Below are positions 46,848 through 56,611 of a stretch of 64,000 nucleotides of DNA, piece after piece (positions within the stretch are counted from its first letter, which is position 1; each line of letters starts with the position of its first letter). This stretch comes from Nicotiana tabacum (lineage: Eukaryota; Streptophyta; Magnoliopsida; Solanales; Solanaceae). A program made the translations under genes and the position numbers. The stretch covers positions 70,052,153-70,116,152 of the forward strand of contig NC_134081.1 of assembly GCF_000715075.1 (NCBI RefSeq). The letters run 5' to 3'. The notes under the pieces were generated by a model. The model did no database searches, was not told where the DNA came from, and worked only from the letters and a program-made list of their open reading frames with translations.

Positions 46848-47157
46848 CCGCACCTGCAGAGGGGGAGCCGAAGGTGCGAGGGCGCATAAGTGATTGGAAA
46901 AGTTGCAGGTGCGGGAAAGGCTAAGGTGGGCTTGATGTGCAGGGATTGCCGTACCTGCGATGGCTGCAGAAGCATGGAATCGAGCGCAGGTGCGTGTTGT
47001 GTCCGCATGTGCGATGATAATTCTGCACCTGCGATGATCGCAGATGCGGTTCCTTGGTCGCAGGTACGGAGATGGGCACTTAAGTGATTTTCCGCATATG
47101 CGGAGATTTGTGCGCAAAAGCAGCTCCGCAAGTGCGCATTTTGAGCCGCAGGTGCGA
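46848..47157. repeat. CGCA-nn-TGCG word array of solo LTR B
   Basis: It opens CCGCACCTGCAG and closes CCGCAGGTGCGA. Subtracting the 3015 nt added by C, it begins 694 nt from the LTR 5' end. Confidence 0.8.
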
Positions 47158-49009
47158 AAAGCCTGGGCAGAATTTAGATAGAAGACTTCGCGAATTTTTG
47201 TTCATTTCCACCATTTTCAAGTCGGACCTTGGAGCTTTTGGAGCGATTTTTGATGAGGATTCAAGGGAATTCAGTGAGGTAAGTTGCTTGAGCTCTATTA
47301 TCATTAGCTATGGTGTTTTCCCGTTAATTTCTCACCTAATTAGTAGGATTTTTGGAGTGAAATAAGGGGTTAGGGCATGGGATTTTGGAGAGAGTAATTT
47401 GAGGATTTGAAAGACCAAATGATGTTGGATTTTGATAAATTTAGTATGGATAGACTCGTGAGTGAATAGGCTTTCGAGTTTTGTAACTTTTGTCGGATTT
47501 CGAGACATGGGTCCGGGGGATGGGTTTGAGTAAAATTCGGGATTAGGCCTATAATTTGGTATTTTCCTTGTAGGATTCATTCCTTTAGCTCATATTGATC
47601 GTATTTTATTGCTTGTGGCTAGATTTGGGTCATTTGGAGGCCGATTCGAGAGGAAAGAGCATTTCGGAGTAGGGGTTCTACGTTGTTGAGGTAAGTAACA
47701 GTTATAAATCTGGTCCTGAGGGTATAAAACCCCAGATTTTGTGTCATGTGATTATTTTGGAGGTGACGCACATGCTAGGTGACAGGCGTGTGGGCGTGCA
47801 CCGAGGGGATTGTGACTTGGTCCGTCCCGTAAAACTGTAAAGTTGAATAACTTGTTGTTAGCTATATGCTTTCTATGTGTTGAAGAAATTTGACTGTAAA
47901 TCATGTTAGAAATCATGCTTAGGTAATGTGATAGTACTGTTGGGACCCGCAGAGGTCATGTACTTGTTGAATTATTTTCTAATTGCTGCCTTGTACTCAG
48001 TCATGATTTTTCTTGCGTATCATACCTCAGTCTTTCTTGATTTTGTTGATACACTCTGTTATCTTTGTTTGGGCTGATCTTTGTGATTTTCGAGAGCCGA
48101 GAGACTAGAGAGGTGGATGACTGAGTAAGACCATGGGCCTGTCGGTGAGGTATGGATATTACAGCACGTGAGTTGTCCGTGCAGGATATTATAGCACGTG
48201 AGTTGTCCGTGCGGATTATAGTGCTTGGGCTGTAGGAGCCCCTCCGGAGTCTGTACACCCCCAGTGAGCGCGGGTACCCATTGAGTGTGAGTGCTGAGGG
48301 CTGAGAGCCGAGTGGTTGAGTTGTTGTGACGAGTGGAGTGACTATTGCCCTGAGAGGCAGTACTTGCTTTTTATTTGTTGTTGCACTTAGTTGCTATTTG
48401 TCATTGTTGTGAAATTGTCTGAAAGATTTTATATCTGGATTACCTGAACTTTAAATGTATAAATTGATTTGACTTAAACTGCTGGATTTGAAAGCATGTC
48501 TACTCTCTGTTGGAATTACAGAAAATGAACTATAACTGTGTAGCTCGTCAATATCTTTAATTCCTTATTTATTATTATTACTTGCTGAGTTGGTTGTACT
48601 TATACTATACCCTGCACTTCGTGTGCAGATCCAAATGTTCCCGGACATAGCGGGTGTTGATTCTCTCGCACAGTTGATTTTTCGGAGATTCAGAGGTAGC
48701 TGCCATATTTCGTAGACCTTGTCTCTCCTTCCCTATATTCTTGTTTTATGTATTTGATCTTAGACTATTATAGACCGTATTTTCCAAACTTATATTCATA
48801 CTAGATGCTCATGTACTCAGTGGCACCAAATTTTGGGAGTGTTTGTATCGGTATTTGCGAGATTTGTGGATTGTATTTAAATATTAAATTTTCAAACTTA
48901 AAAGATATGTGAGTTTATTGAGATTGTCGGCTTGCCTTATATTGAGATATACGCCATCACGACGGGTGAGATTTTTGGGTCGTGACAACTTAAGTCCACA
49001 GAGTCCTCT

Positions 49010-49224
49010 TATGCGAGTAATAGGCCGTACCTGGGTGTGCGCGCCTACGACAAAATGTGTCGCACCTGCGACCCTAGTCGCTCCTGCGCATCTCCTCACC
49101 GCAGAAGCGAAGCCACTTCTGTGGAGCCTTTTCCACACCTAGTTTGGGCTGCCTTCTCCACTCCCGCGTTCCCTCACTCGCACATGCGAGTTCGCACCTG
49201 TGGTCGTATCCTTCGCAGGTGCGA
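49010..49224. repeat. CGCA-nn-TGCG word array, Gypsy-2 5' LTR (part)
   Basis: The array ends TCGCAGGTGCGA, 657 nt from the LTR's sense 5' end (49881). The rest of the array is on the other side of solo LTR B, at about 43077-43130. Confidence 0.75.
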
Positions 49225-49881
49225 TGACACCAGAAGCTCAAAATTTCAGAAAATGCACACGTCCAAATTTTTGTTCCGATATCGATCCGAATCACACCCG
49301 GGGTCCCCGGGATCTCGACCAAAAATACAAACAAGTCCTAAAACATCATACAAACTTAGTCGAGCCTTCAAATTACATCAAACAACGCTAAAACCATGAA
49401 TTGCGCATCGATTCAAGCCTAATAAACTTTTGAACTTCTATTTTCCACATCCGATGCCGTAACCTATCAAATCAAGTCCAATTGACCTCAAATTTTGCAC
49501 ACAAGTCCTAAATGACATTATGAACCTATTCCACTCCCGGTCAAACTTTCCAAAATTTTATCAATTTTCAACGTTCGCCAATTAACGACGAAATGACCTA
49601 CAGACCTCCAAATCAACATTCGGACACACTCCTAAGACCAAAATCATCCTACGGAGCTACTGGAACCGTCAAAACTCTATTCTAGAGTCGTTTTCACACA
49701 GGTCAACCTACGGTCAACTCCTACAACTTAAACTTCCAATTTAGGGACTATGTGTTCCATTTCACTCTGAAACCAAATACCAAACCTCTCGGAAAGTCAC
49801 GTAACCACAGTATAACATAGAAAATGAAATAATTAGGGGGTCGGGGCTAATATATTCAAAATGACCGGCCGGGTCATTACA

Positions 49882-50340
49882 CATATACAATTCTTGGAGA
49901 ATTTCTTGGTCCTGAAATACCACGTCCTAAGTGCAATTTGTGCACATATGTATCTTGCTATAACTATAAGTATGATAATATGATAGCAAGAGTTTTTACC
50001 CCTATATGAATATATTGAAATGACGACTCCAACAAGATCATATTAAGACAATACTTCTATCAGGGATGATAATTTCAAGGTGAAATAAATTTGTTCAAGT
50101 TAATATGGCTAATTTATTTATTAAATCTCTACCAATGATCTTTTGAAGATGGTGTACTAGATTGGAATGCAAAAGCTCAAATATGTCAATTGATTGTCTC
50201 ATTAGGGGGAGTTAATATGTGTTGTACTCTTTTTTCCTTACAAGATTTTATCCCATTGGGTTTTCCTTGCAAGATTTTTTCCACTGGATTTTATTTATTT
50301 AAGGTTTTAACGAGGCACATTATCTGTTGAATAGATATTC
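49882..50340 (+). pseudogene. Decayed copia pol, 3' end
   Basis: This resumes the copia internal region after Gypsy-2. Near 50098-50130 the frame NMANLFIKSLP corresponds to the end of copia RNase H, where NLADLFTK is usual. It is followed by a region leading to the AAGAGGGAG purine tract. Most of RT and RNase H between here and 30354 is absent. Confidence 0.7.
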
Positions 50341-50349
50341 AAGAGGGAG

Positions 50350-50545
50350 TGTTATAGATAATATTTTATTTATGGTGAATATCTATTTTTAGAGAGATTT
50401 TAGGGCTTGCTACTTTGTGGCTAAGTCATTTCCTCCCCTATAAATAGAGGAATTCTATTCCATTGTAATTCATCCCAAATTAATAAGAATCCCCTCTCTC
50501 TACTTTTTTTGCAATACTCTTTTCTTCTTTTCTTGTTTTATAACA
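50350..50545 (+). repeat. 3' LTR of the copia element
   Basis: 196 bp, TGTTATAGATAATA to TTTTATAACA, preceded by a purine tract (AAGAGGGAG). It has an intact TATA box CTATAAATAG at 50438-50447, which in the 5' copy has decayed. Confidence 0.9.
50438..50447 (+). promoter_or_regulatory. TATA box in the copia 3' LTR
   Basis: CTATAAATAG, about 90 nt into the LTR. It could direct transcription rightwards into 50546 and beyond. Confidence 0.55.
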
Positions 50546-50654
50546 ATACTGCCTTATTTAGCTTGTGTAATGACAGTAAGGCAAGTAATATTGTTTGTAA
50601 GTAAATGTTAAGCCTTTAAAGTCCAATATATCTATGAGATTAGTGTCACAGACA

Positions 50655-51455
50655 AGGGCGAATCTAGGTTAAGGGATGTGGGTTCACGTGAATCCATACT
50701 CCTCTCCGTATATCATATATAACAATATTATATCTCTTCAAAATACTTCAATATATATGTGTACACCAAGCTCAAAGACTCCTATAATGTTATTATTATT
50801 GGCGTACCTCATAGGTGCCTCGGTTAGGAGGTGTGCCCGGTTGACCATAGCGGGTCTGAGGAAGGTTAGGGTAGGCCTAAGAAGTACTGGGATGAGGTGA
50901 TTAGGCAGGACATGTCACTGCTTCAACTTACCAAGGGCATGACCCTTGATATGAAGGTGTGGAGGACGAATATTAGGGTGGAAGGTTGACCGATAGTCGT
51001 GAGTCTCTCCTAGGCTTGCTTGTATTACTAGTTCTATTATTGTATTTTTTTATTTGTACATGTTGTGCTATTCGCTTTCATGACCCTGCTATCTTGTTAT
51101 TGCAATTGTTTGTTACTTTAGTTTCACTGTTCCTTGAGCCGATAGTCTACCAGAAACAGTCTCTCTATCTTCGTAAGGTATGGATAAGGTTTGCGTATAC
51201 GCTACCCTCCCAAACCCCACTTGTGGGATTACACTTAGTTTGTTATTGTTGTTGTACTTCTATAAGTGAAATTGGCAGGTCATATTCCACTTCGGTTGAC
51301 CTTATAGTTTTTTGCACGGAGCATAGATGTATATGTGAAAGTCACTAAAATTGCAAAAAAAAATAGTATATAATTTTGAACCTATAATTTTAAAAGTATA
51401 ATGGGTAAGAGCCTAAAGTTAAACTCGTCAAAAATAAATTATAGATCCGTCTCTC
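50655..51455. mobile_element. GGGCGAATCTAGG MITE carrying a LINE 3' end
   Basis: The left end AGGGCGAATCTAGG and the right end TAGATCCGTCTCTC resemble the inner MITE at 4079-4725. Both have TGGGTTCACGTGAA-like subterminal sequence. The LINE fragment at 50818-51262 sits inside. No certain target duplication. Confidence 0.55.
50818..51262 (+). mobile_element. RTE-type LINE 3' end with TTG-rich tail
   Basis: The frame 50870-50989 reads GRPKKYWDEVIRQDM and on to KVWRTNIRVEG-stop, the C-terminus of RTE-clade LINE proteins. The preceding residues (RRCARLTIAGLRKVR, 50828-50869) are one frame away. The 3' tail (about 51176-51256) ends in a TTATTGTTGTTG run and contains CCCCACTTGTGGGATTACAC, a form I recognise from Solanaceae TS SINEs and their LINE partners. 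5'-truncated. Confidence 0.75.
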
Positions 51456-51595
51456 ATAATTGTGCACCCATCCTCCTGAAATTATTGATCAGTTTTTGGT
51501 CACATAAATGCAAATAATGATAAGATTGGTGTGCGCGTCAAACAAGATTAGATTATCACATAAATAATGACAATCTGTCAAAGAAGCTAGTAGCG

Positions 51596-51840
51596 AGGAT
51601 AAAATGAGACAATGTCATTTGAGAAGGGTTGGCCACGTGCTATGTAAGCCTCCAGATGCAGCGCTTCTTTGATGCAAAAATATAATGATTGGGTGTATTA
51701 AAAGAGGAAAAGATAGGCCTGAAATCACATAAAAAGAAATTTTCATAAAAAAATTAGATTATCTTAAAATTCAGACAAATTTAACAAAAGATAGAAAATA
51801 TTGAAAGTTGAAATCCATATATGTTATACCAACTAGAAGA
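51596..51840 (+). mobile_element. Second LINE fragment (RTE-like)
   Basis: The frame from about 51605 reads MRQCHLRRVGHVLCKPPDAALL. After stops it continues GKDRPEIT...KEIFIKKLDYLKIQTNLTKDRKY, matching the end of another plant RTE-like RT with several stops. The two LINE tails are of different subfamilies. Confidence 0.6.
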
Positions 51841-52265
51841 CTAGTGCTTACTGGGGCGAAGCTATATAGTGTCAAGGGATTTTATTGAATTTCTTATGCC
51901 GAAAAATTATACAATATAAATAGAGTAAAATAATGTTTTTAGTTATAATATAAACTATTGAAACTAGCTCTTAATATAAAGGAAGATTTTAGTGTAGGGG
52001 CAAATTAAGGGGTTCAAAAATTACAATATGTTACACGTGTACATGTTCAAATCACAAGCGTAACATGTTGGTACCTTTTTTTTGGTCGAATCCCTTTGCA
52101 TAGGCTCCGTCACTGAGTGCTTACTAGATGGCTCTTAGTTAAATGAGATATAATTATTAGAGTATATAAGAGAACTATTGGTGTCAGATAATTAAGTACA
52201 AATTGAAATATGAGTTTAAATTCCGTGCATAGTCAGTGTATAAATTTTTATATTGTCTACTTAAT
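51841..52265. other. AT-rich intergenic, nothing recognised
   Basis: No gene or clear repeat beyond scattered MITE-like words. Confidence 0.45.
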
Positions 52266-52462
52266 CAGGGGCGGAGGTACAAGCCGAATAATTACGGGTT
52301 CGGTTGAACCCAATAATTTTTGCTCAAATAATGTATTTGTTATCTAAAATTTATTAAATATGTATAAATATTAAATTTAGAACCAAGCACTAACACTTGG
52401 AATTGTCATTCTAAAATCTAAAACCTATAAGGTTTGAAATTAAATCTTAGCTCCGCCTGTGC
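52266..52462. mobile_element. Short CAGGGGCGGAG MITE
   Basis: CAGGGGCGGAGGTA at the left and TAGCTCCGCCTGTG at the right are inverted ends, about 197 bp apart. Flanking CTTAA-like words are a possible duplication. Confidence 0.6.
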
Positions 52463-52833
52463 TTAACTTAACTTAAAACAATAGGTAAATCTTTATAGTA
52501 ACCTAATATGATTACCTGAATACTGCTTTTCTGAGTAGACATTATTCCATTATATTATTGGATGGTCCAAAATTGAACAAGTATAGGAACACGAGTTCCA
52601 TGCAAAAAATGAAAACTAAAAATAAAAAATAAGCTCCTGCTGTGGCTGCAGGCTGCACACAATTGTTGATCAGCTTGATTTTGTCTTATAGCCGACGCCT
52701 CTTGATGCTGATGTAGCTATTTATCTCGCAAATAACTATTTGCCTCCCCAAAATGTCATCGTTGAAAGCAGCGGAGCTAGCGTCTACTATGTAGTTTATG
52801 GGTTCATGTGAATTTAATAGTTTTTGTTTAGAA

Positions 52834-52835
<2 letters not shown>

Positions 52836-52874
<39 letters not shown>
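52836..52874. repeat. (TA)n microsatellite
   Basis: About 39 bp of alternating TA. Confidence 0.9.
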
Positions 52875-52880
<6 letters not shown>

Positions 52881-52917
52881 TTTTTTAAATATTTATAAAT
52901 ATTTAACTGTAAATCGC

Positions 52918-52946
<29 letters not shown>
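52918..52946. repeat. (ATT)n microsatellite
   Basis: About 29 bp of ATT repeats, 44 bp after the TA tract. Confidence 0.9.
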
Positions 52947-52950
<4 letters not shown>

Positions 52951-53615
52951 TAACTTAAAATTAATGGAAACTTTACATTATAAATTAAAGTCCTCACTAC
53001 CTTTTGTCAGTATATCCCATATGATAATACGCTTGAACTTATATTATAAAGAATGCACTTATCATTTTATGAAGGAAAAAGAAATCACGAGATCACTAAT
53101 AGTATCATAATCTTAATTGCCTAAGCTTAACTTTGAATTGTATTTGTTTCATCACAAATGGGTGATTTTTGATGTAATTCTCATATATGAGTTCAAGTTT
53201 TGTCACTTGATGGCGAAAAATGGAAAAAGAAACACAATATGCCGTTTCCTAAACGGTCTCATGATTTTTGAAATGTAGCTAAAGTTCCTCTAGCCACTCG
53301 GTCCCTATTTCATAAACTTCCAAAAACCCAAGTCAAATACATATCATGGAAAAGATAAGGAAGAAGAGAACCAAATGGTGGAGAATATTGAGGAGAATAA
53401 GATGATGACTAAGGAGAGATCTAATTTGAGGATAAGGTCCTAAGGACAATGGCATCCCTATCAAACTGGCCACTTGACATAAATATATGCTCCGTTTTTA
53501 TTTAATATATATAAATTATTAATTTAAAGTATAATAATTTAAAAAGATTAAAATTTAGAATGCATAAGTTCATATACTAGTTTCGCCTCTACATTTATAT
53601 ATGTTAGTGTTTTAA

Positions 53616-54370
53616 TCTTGACTCTGCCAAAAATACATTTGATGGTCTCTTTTTCACCGAGGCGCGCGAGGCTGTGGTAGACTTCTTCATTTTTTGGCCA
53701 TAAAACAAACAACATTAATTATTACTCAAATAAATTTTCCCCTTCCCTTCCCCTAATAATAATAAAAATAAACTAAAGAACAGCCATGTAGTTAGAAGTA
53801 CCTGAAACTGAAAGATCTCTCGAACTAGAGATAATTTATAAACAAACTATAACAATTAGAAGAACACATTCTACCAACTGAGATAGGAAATACAACATAT
53901 ATAAGCGGTACCTATTTGCATTTGCCACACATGCGCGGACACAAGGATTAAATTTGGTTCCTCTGAGAGAATCCGCATCAATCTGTCCAACTTTTTCACA
54001 TATCTAACTTCAATTTTTGGGTATCAATAGTTTCAGTAGGTAGAGGTCAATTCCGAACGTATCGGGAAACATGGGTGATGAATGCCATAAAAAAGATGCT
54101 TACTCCTAAAAAGTCTACATTCAATCCTGCTAATTCCAAATTATTTGAACGAAATCAATGTAAAACGTTTTCTCGTTAATTTATTTAACAAAAGAGAAAT
54201 AGTTACAATAACTGTTACTCAACTTATCAAGTTCTTAAAAAGTTACATAACTTTACGTCTCAGAAAAATAGTACCGGTAGCACTTAAACAGTTATAATGC
54301 ACACATTGGTGCAATCATAATTCGTTGGTCTCCATGAGTTAGAATTCACGTTTAGAATTGAATTTCTAAA
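53616..54370. other. Intergenic, nothing recognised
   Basis: No domain, RNA gene or repeat that I can name. Confidence 0.45.
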
Positions 54371-54912
54371 TCACATTACTAAAAGGCCTTTTTCGACCGA
54401 AAAATACAACAAACACGGTCGATTTTAAAGGATTACCAACCAAAAACCTACCGAAAATGGTGAGGTAGGGAAAATACAGCCGGTCGATATCAAACCAACT
54501 GCGTTAATTGGCGAAACAAAATACGCAATATTAACCTGCACCATATGGGAATCAAACCTCTACACCGTTGCAAAGTACCACTAGACCGCTGATATTTGTT
54601 GGTCTAAGACTTTCATTTTTTATTTATACTCTTCAATCGTATTTTTGCGCAAAAATAACTACCGACTAATTTGTTTTTATAATAAATGAGTTGACAGAAT
54701 TTGACCAAAAAATCGACCACAATTTTTTTTGAATATTATTTTTAATTTATTTTAAATAAAAAATCGACCAAACTCGATTGAAAAAATAATTTCCCGTATT
54801 TTGGTGCTAAAGTTGGTTGGTCTCGAGATAAATTACAAAAATATGTGCTAATGCTGATCGAGTCAGTCAATTTTTGGTCAATATTTTTCAGCCTCATTTT
54901 AGTAGTATCATT
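54371..54912. mobile_element. CACTA-like non-autonomous remnant
   Basis: The left end CACATTACTAAAAGG and the right end, read in reverse, GATACTACTAAAATGAGG resemble CACTA-type ends (CACTACTAAAA). Subterminal TCGACC/TTGACC words repeat on both sides. It is about 540 bp, with no transposase. A tRNA-like relic is at 54538-54592. Confidence 0.5.
54538..54592 (-). tRNA. tRNA-Gly-like relic
   Basis: On the minus strand GGTCTAGTGGTA (A-box), an anticodon-like arm TTTGCAACGG, GGTTTGATTCC (B-box) and a terminal GGTGC follow the order of plant tRNA-Gly(GCC). About four bases are missing before the T arm. The 5' acceptor strand is not paired. It could be a tRNA pseudogene or the head of a tRNA-derived SINE; it is not expected to fold normally. 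Confidence 0.45.
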
Positions 54913-55071
54913 TGATAACATTAGTCTTTGGAGAAATATGTAAAACTTTTATAATTCTAGATTGTGGTTCATAAACAATCTATATAAAATTCTATCAATT
55001 ATTTAGAACCGTGGAACTATATGATTTTCACATAAAATACATAAACAATAATTTCAATCAAGAAAACTTAC

Positions 55072-55081
55072 CTGAATCCAT
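55072..55081 (-). other. Candidate first coding exon with GTAAGT donor
   Basis: On the minus strand an ATG (55081-55079) is followed after ten coding bases by GTAAGT (55071-55066), an excellent donor. The preceding sense sequence up to 55224 is purine-rich leader-like sequence with a long A run. No continuing exon was recognised leftwards, and the Athila-like LTR begins at 55225, so any promoter would be displaced. Confidence 0.25.
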
Positions 55082-55224
55082 GATATGTTCTCTTGATGAT
55101 ATTGAGCGGAAGCCTTCTTTAGAGTTGTTCTTGAAAAATAAGTACTTCTCTCTCTTTTCCTTTTTTTTTTTGTGTTCTTTTTAGAATAGAGTGTGATGGA
55201 GTTACGCTATTCTTCTTTTAATAG

Positions 55225-56590
55225 TGTTGCGACCAAACACACTCACGCAAGTATACGCAGTCGTCAAGTAATAGAGTAGTGAATAAAGTATCGTTCCCAC
55301 GAAGACTTATGATTAACTTTTGACTAATTCAAACTCAAATAGCTTATCGATTCAAGCGATTTCTTATAAAATAGATAATTGTCTAATTTACTACCTAAAG
55401 ACTATCAAGTAAAGACTTACTAGAAATCAACACAACACTTAAATAGTTTTAAATGACAATCAATGGGAGATAATATTCCAGGATCACGGGTTATCTAACA
55501 ATCATGTTGCATTCTTAGCTTAAAATAACTAATTGATTTATCTGGATTGTTGGTTGACAGGGTTGATATTACTCATAAGAATCTGTCGAACCCTTACTCG
55601 CCTATTCAAGCTAACTTAATACCTATATGTCTATGGAATTAAGATTAACAAGCACACATTTACAATTCTTGTATTGCAACCGAGCAAGGCAATTAGGTAT
55701 ATGTCTATCCCAATTGCGAATCCGTTCCCCGATGCCCGGGTTTAAGAACTTGCTCTATTTAATTCTATATGCAATCTAGAGTTCCCGCTTTCGAGTTCAA
55801 CTCTAGATTCGTAGATAGTATTTCACTGTTAGCTACTCAGCAAAATAATTAAAAACAGAATTAAATAAACAACCCAATATGATAAAATCAACTTCGTCAA
55901 ATTAAACTTCAAACATCAACATTCATGTATACCCATGACCCTAGAATAATAGGGTTCTTAGCCACTCATGTTCATGCAATCATCAAATAACTCACAAGAG
56001 TGCATAATAATCAATAAAAGAAGGAAAAATAAGAACTCAAGATGAATTCTGTGGTTCCTCAGCTTTGTCGTGGCTTTTTTTCTCTTCCCAATATGTTAGA
56101 TGCCCTAAACGAGGCGTTTTTGGCTTATATATTGCGTACAAAAGTCGTGGGCCAAAGTTCTCCTATTCCTAATCCGACTTGGCTACAGGGATTGATGCTG
56201 GGGTGGATGCGTCGCATCCACCTCGTCCTCCACTTCTCAGCTTCGCATGCTAGGGTGGATGCGTCGCATCCACCCTTTGTTCCTCCTTCTCAGCTTTGCC
56301 TAGGTGCGGATGCTATGGCGGATGCTATGGGCCGACTTCACTGCTAAGGGCGTACGAAATCTGATTTTTTTCTCTAGATTGGATGCGACGCATCCAATCC
56401 CTCTTCCTCTACCTAGAGCACCTTTTCTTCATATTTTTGCACTCCAAACACCCTAATTCATCACACACAATTCAATTAGTCATAAAATCAATAATTAAAT
56501 CATGTCGGGCATTTTAAGGATCAAATAGCATCAAAAAGCGGTTAAAACATGGGTAAAGTAACATCAATACATATCAAAATATGTCCAACA
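55225..56590 (-). repeat. Athila-like 3' LTR
   Basis: 1366 bp, TGTTGCGACCAAACAC to ATATGTCCAACA on the plus strand. On the sense strand TGTTGGACATATTTTGATATG is a start I recognise from Athila-like LTRs. It contains a TATA box (minus, 56124-56131) and three near-perfect 15-bp palindromes of the form GGATGCG-n-CGCATCC at 56205, 56257 and 56381. I do not regard a 101-aa plus-strand frame over the palindromes (56042-56347) as a gene. Confidence 0.8.
56124..56131 (-). promoter_or_regulatory. TATA box in the Athila-like LTR
   Basis: On the minus strand TATATAAG at 56131-56124, about 460 nt from the LTR's sense start, followed by CCAAAAACGCC. Confidence 0.5.
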
Positions 56591-56611
56591 TCACCACCCC
56601 ACACTTAAACC
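56591..56611 (-). other. Athila-like polypurine tract
   Basis: On the minus strand TTTAAGTGTGGGGTGGTGA directly precedes the LTR's TGTTGGAC. The same form occurs in Athila-like elements I know. Confidence 0.75.

Larger units (their letters stand above)
43139..48987 (+). mobile_element. Solo LTR B, split by solo LTR C
   Basis: It starts TGTAGCGACCCAGCC and ends TTTTTGGGTCGTGACA, flanked by ACTTA (43134-43138 and 48988-48992) in the 5' LTR of Gypsy-2. Without solo LTR C and its duplication the LTR is about 2.83 kb. It has the word array (46848-47157), donor-like GTAAGT (47279 and 47691), two G-boxes and no gag-pol. It is related to, but distinct from, A and C. Confidence 0.9.
30355..49881 (-). 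mobile_element. Gypsy-2: complete chromovirus with interrupted LTRs
   Basis: The plus-strand start is TGTCACGATCCC and the end is GGGTCATTACA. CATAT at 30350-30354 and 49882-49886 is the target duplication inside the copia element. It runs on the minus strand: 5' LTR 41469-49881, gag-pol 36343-41267, 3' LTR 30355-36331. Each LTR carries a solo LTR. Removing these and one duplication each leaves LTRs of about 2.93 kb (3') and 2.56 kb (5'). The 5' copy lacks about 310 bp present at 34662-34977. Confidence 0.93.
41469..49881 (-). repeat. 5' LTR of Gypsy-2 (split by solo LTR B)
   Basis: LTR parts are 41469-43138 and 48988-49881. Relative to the 3' LTR it has lost about 310 bp at 42730, including the donor-like site. 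Solo LTR B landed inside this LTR's own word array. Confidence 0.9.
27358..50545 (+). mobile_element. Ty1/copia element hosting the nested stack
   Basis: Short LTRs (27358-27542 and 50350-50545) share a long ending (ctcttttcttcttttcttg, then TTTTATAACA). Both are flanked by ATACT (27353-27357 and 50546-50550), the target duplication. Without the 19.5-kb Gypsy-2 insertion (30355-49881) its internal part is only about 3.3 kb, shorter than a full copia polyprotein, so part of reverse transcriptase and RNase H has been lost. It is the oldest layer of the stack. Confidence 0.9.
52766..53615. mobile_element. Possible larger GGAGCTAG MITE relative
   Basis: The left end GCGGAGCTAGCGTC, then GGGTTCATGTGAA, resembles the other MITEs. 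A plausible right end, ACTAGTTTCGCCTC, lies near 53577-53590. It contains two microsatellites. The interval may hold more than one insertion. Confidence 0.35.

Noticed and set aside
46836..47131. Cys-rich frames resembling zinc-finger proteins (also near 45439-45752)
   Set aside because: They are translations of the CGCA-nn-TGCG words (TGC/TGT codons) with no spacing conserved between LTRs.
56042..56347. 101-aa plus-strand frame in the Athila-like LTR
   Set aside because: It runs over palindromes of the LTR, with no domain, and is opposite to the element's sense strand.
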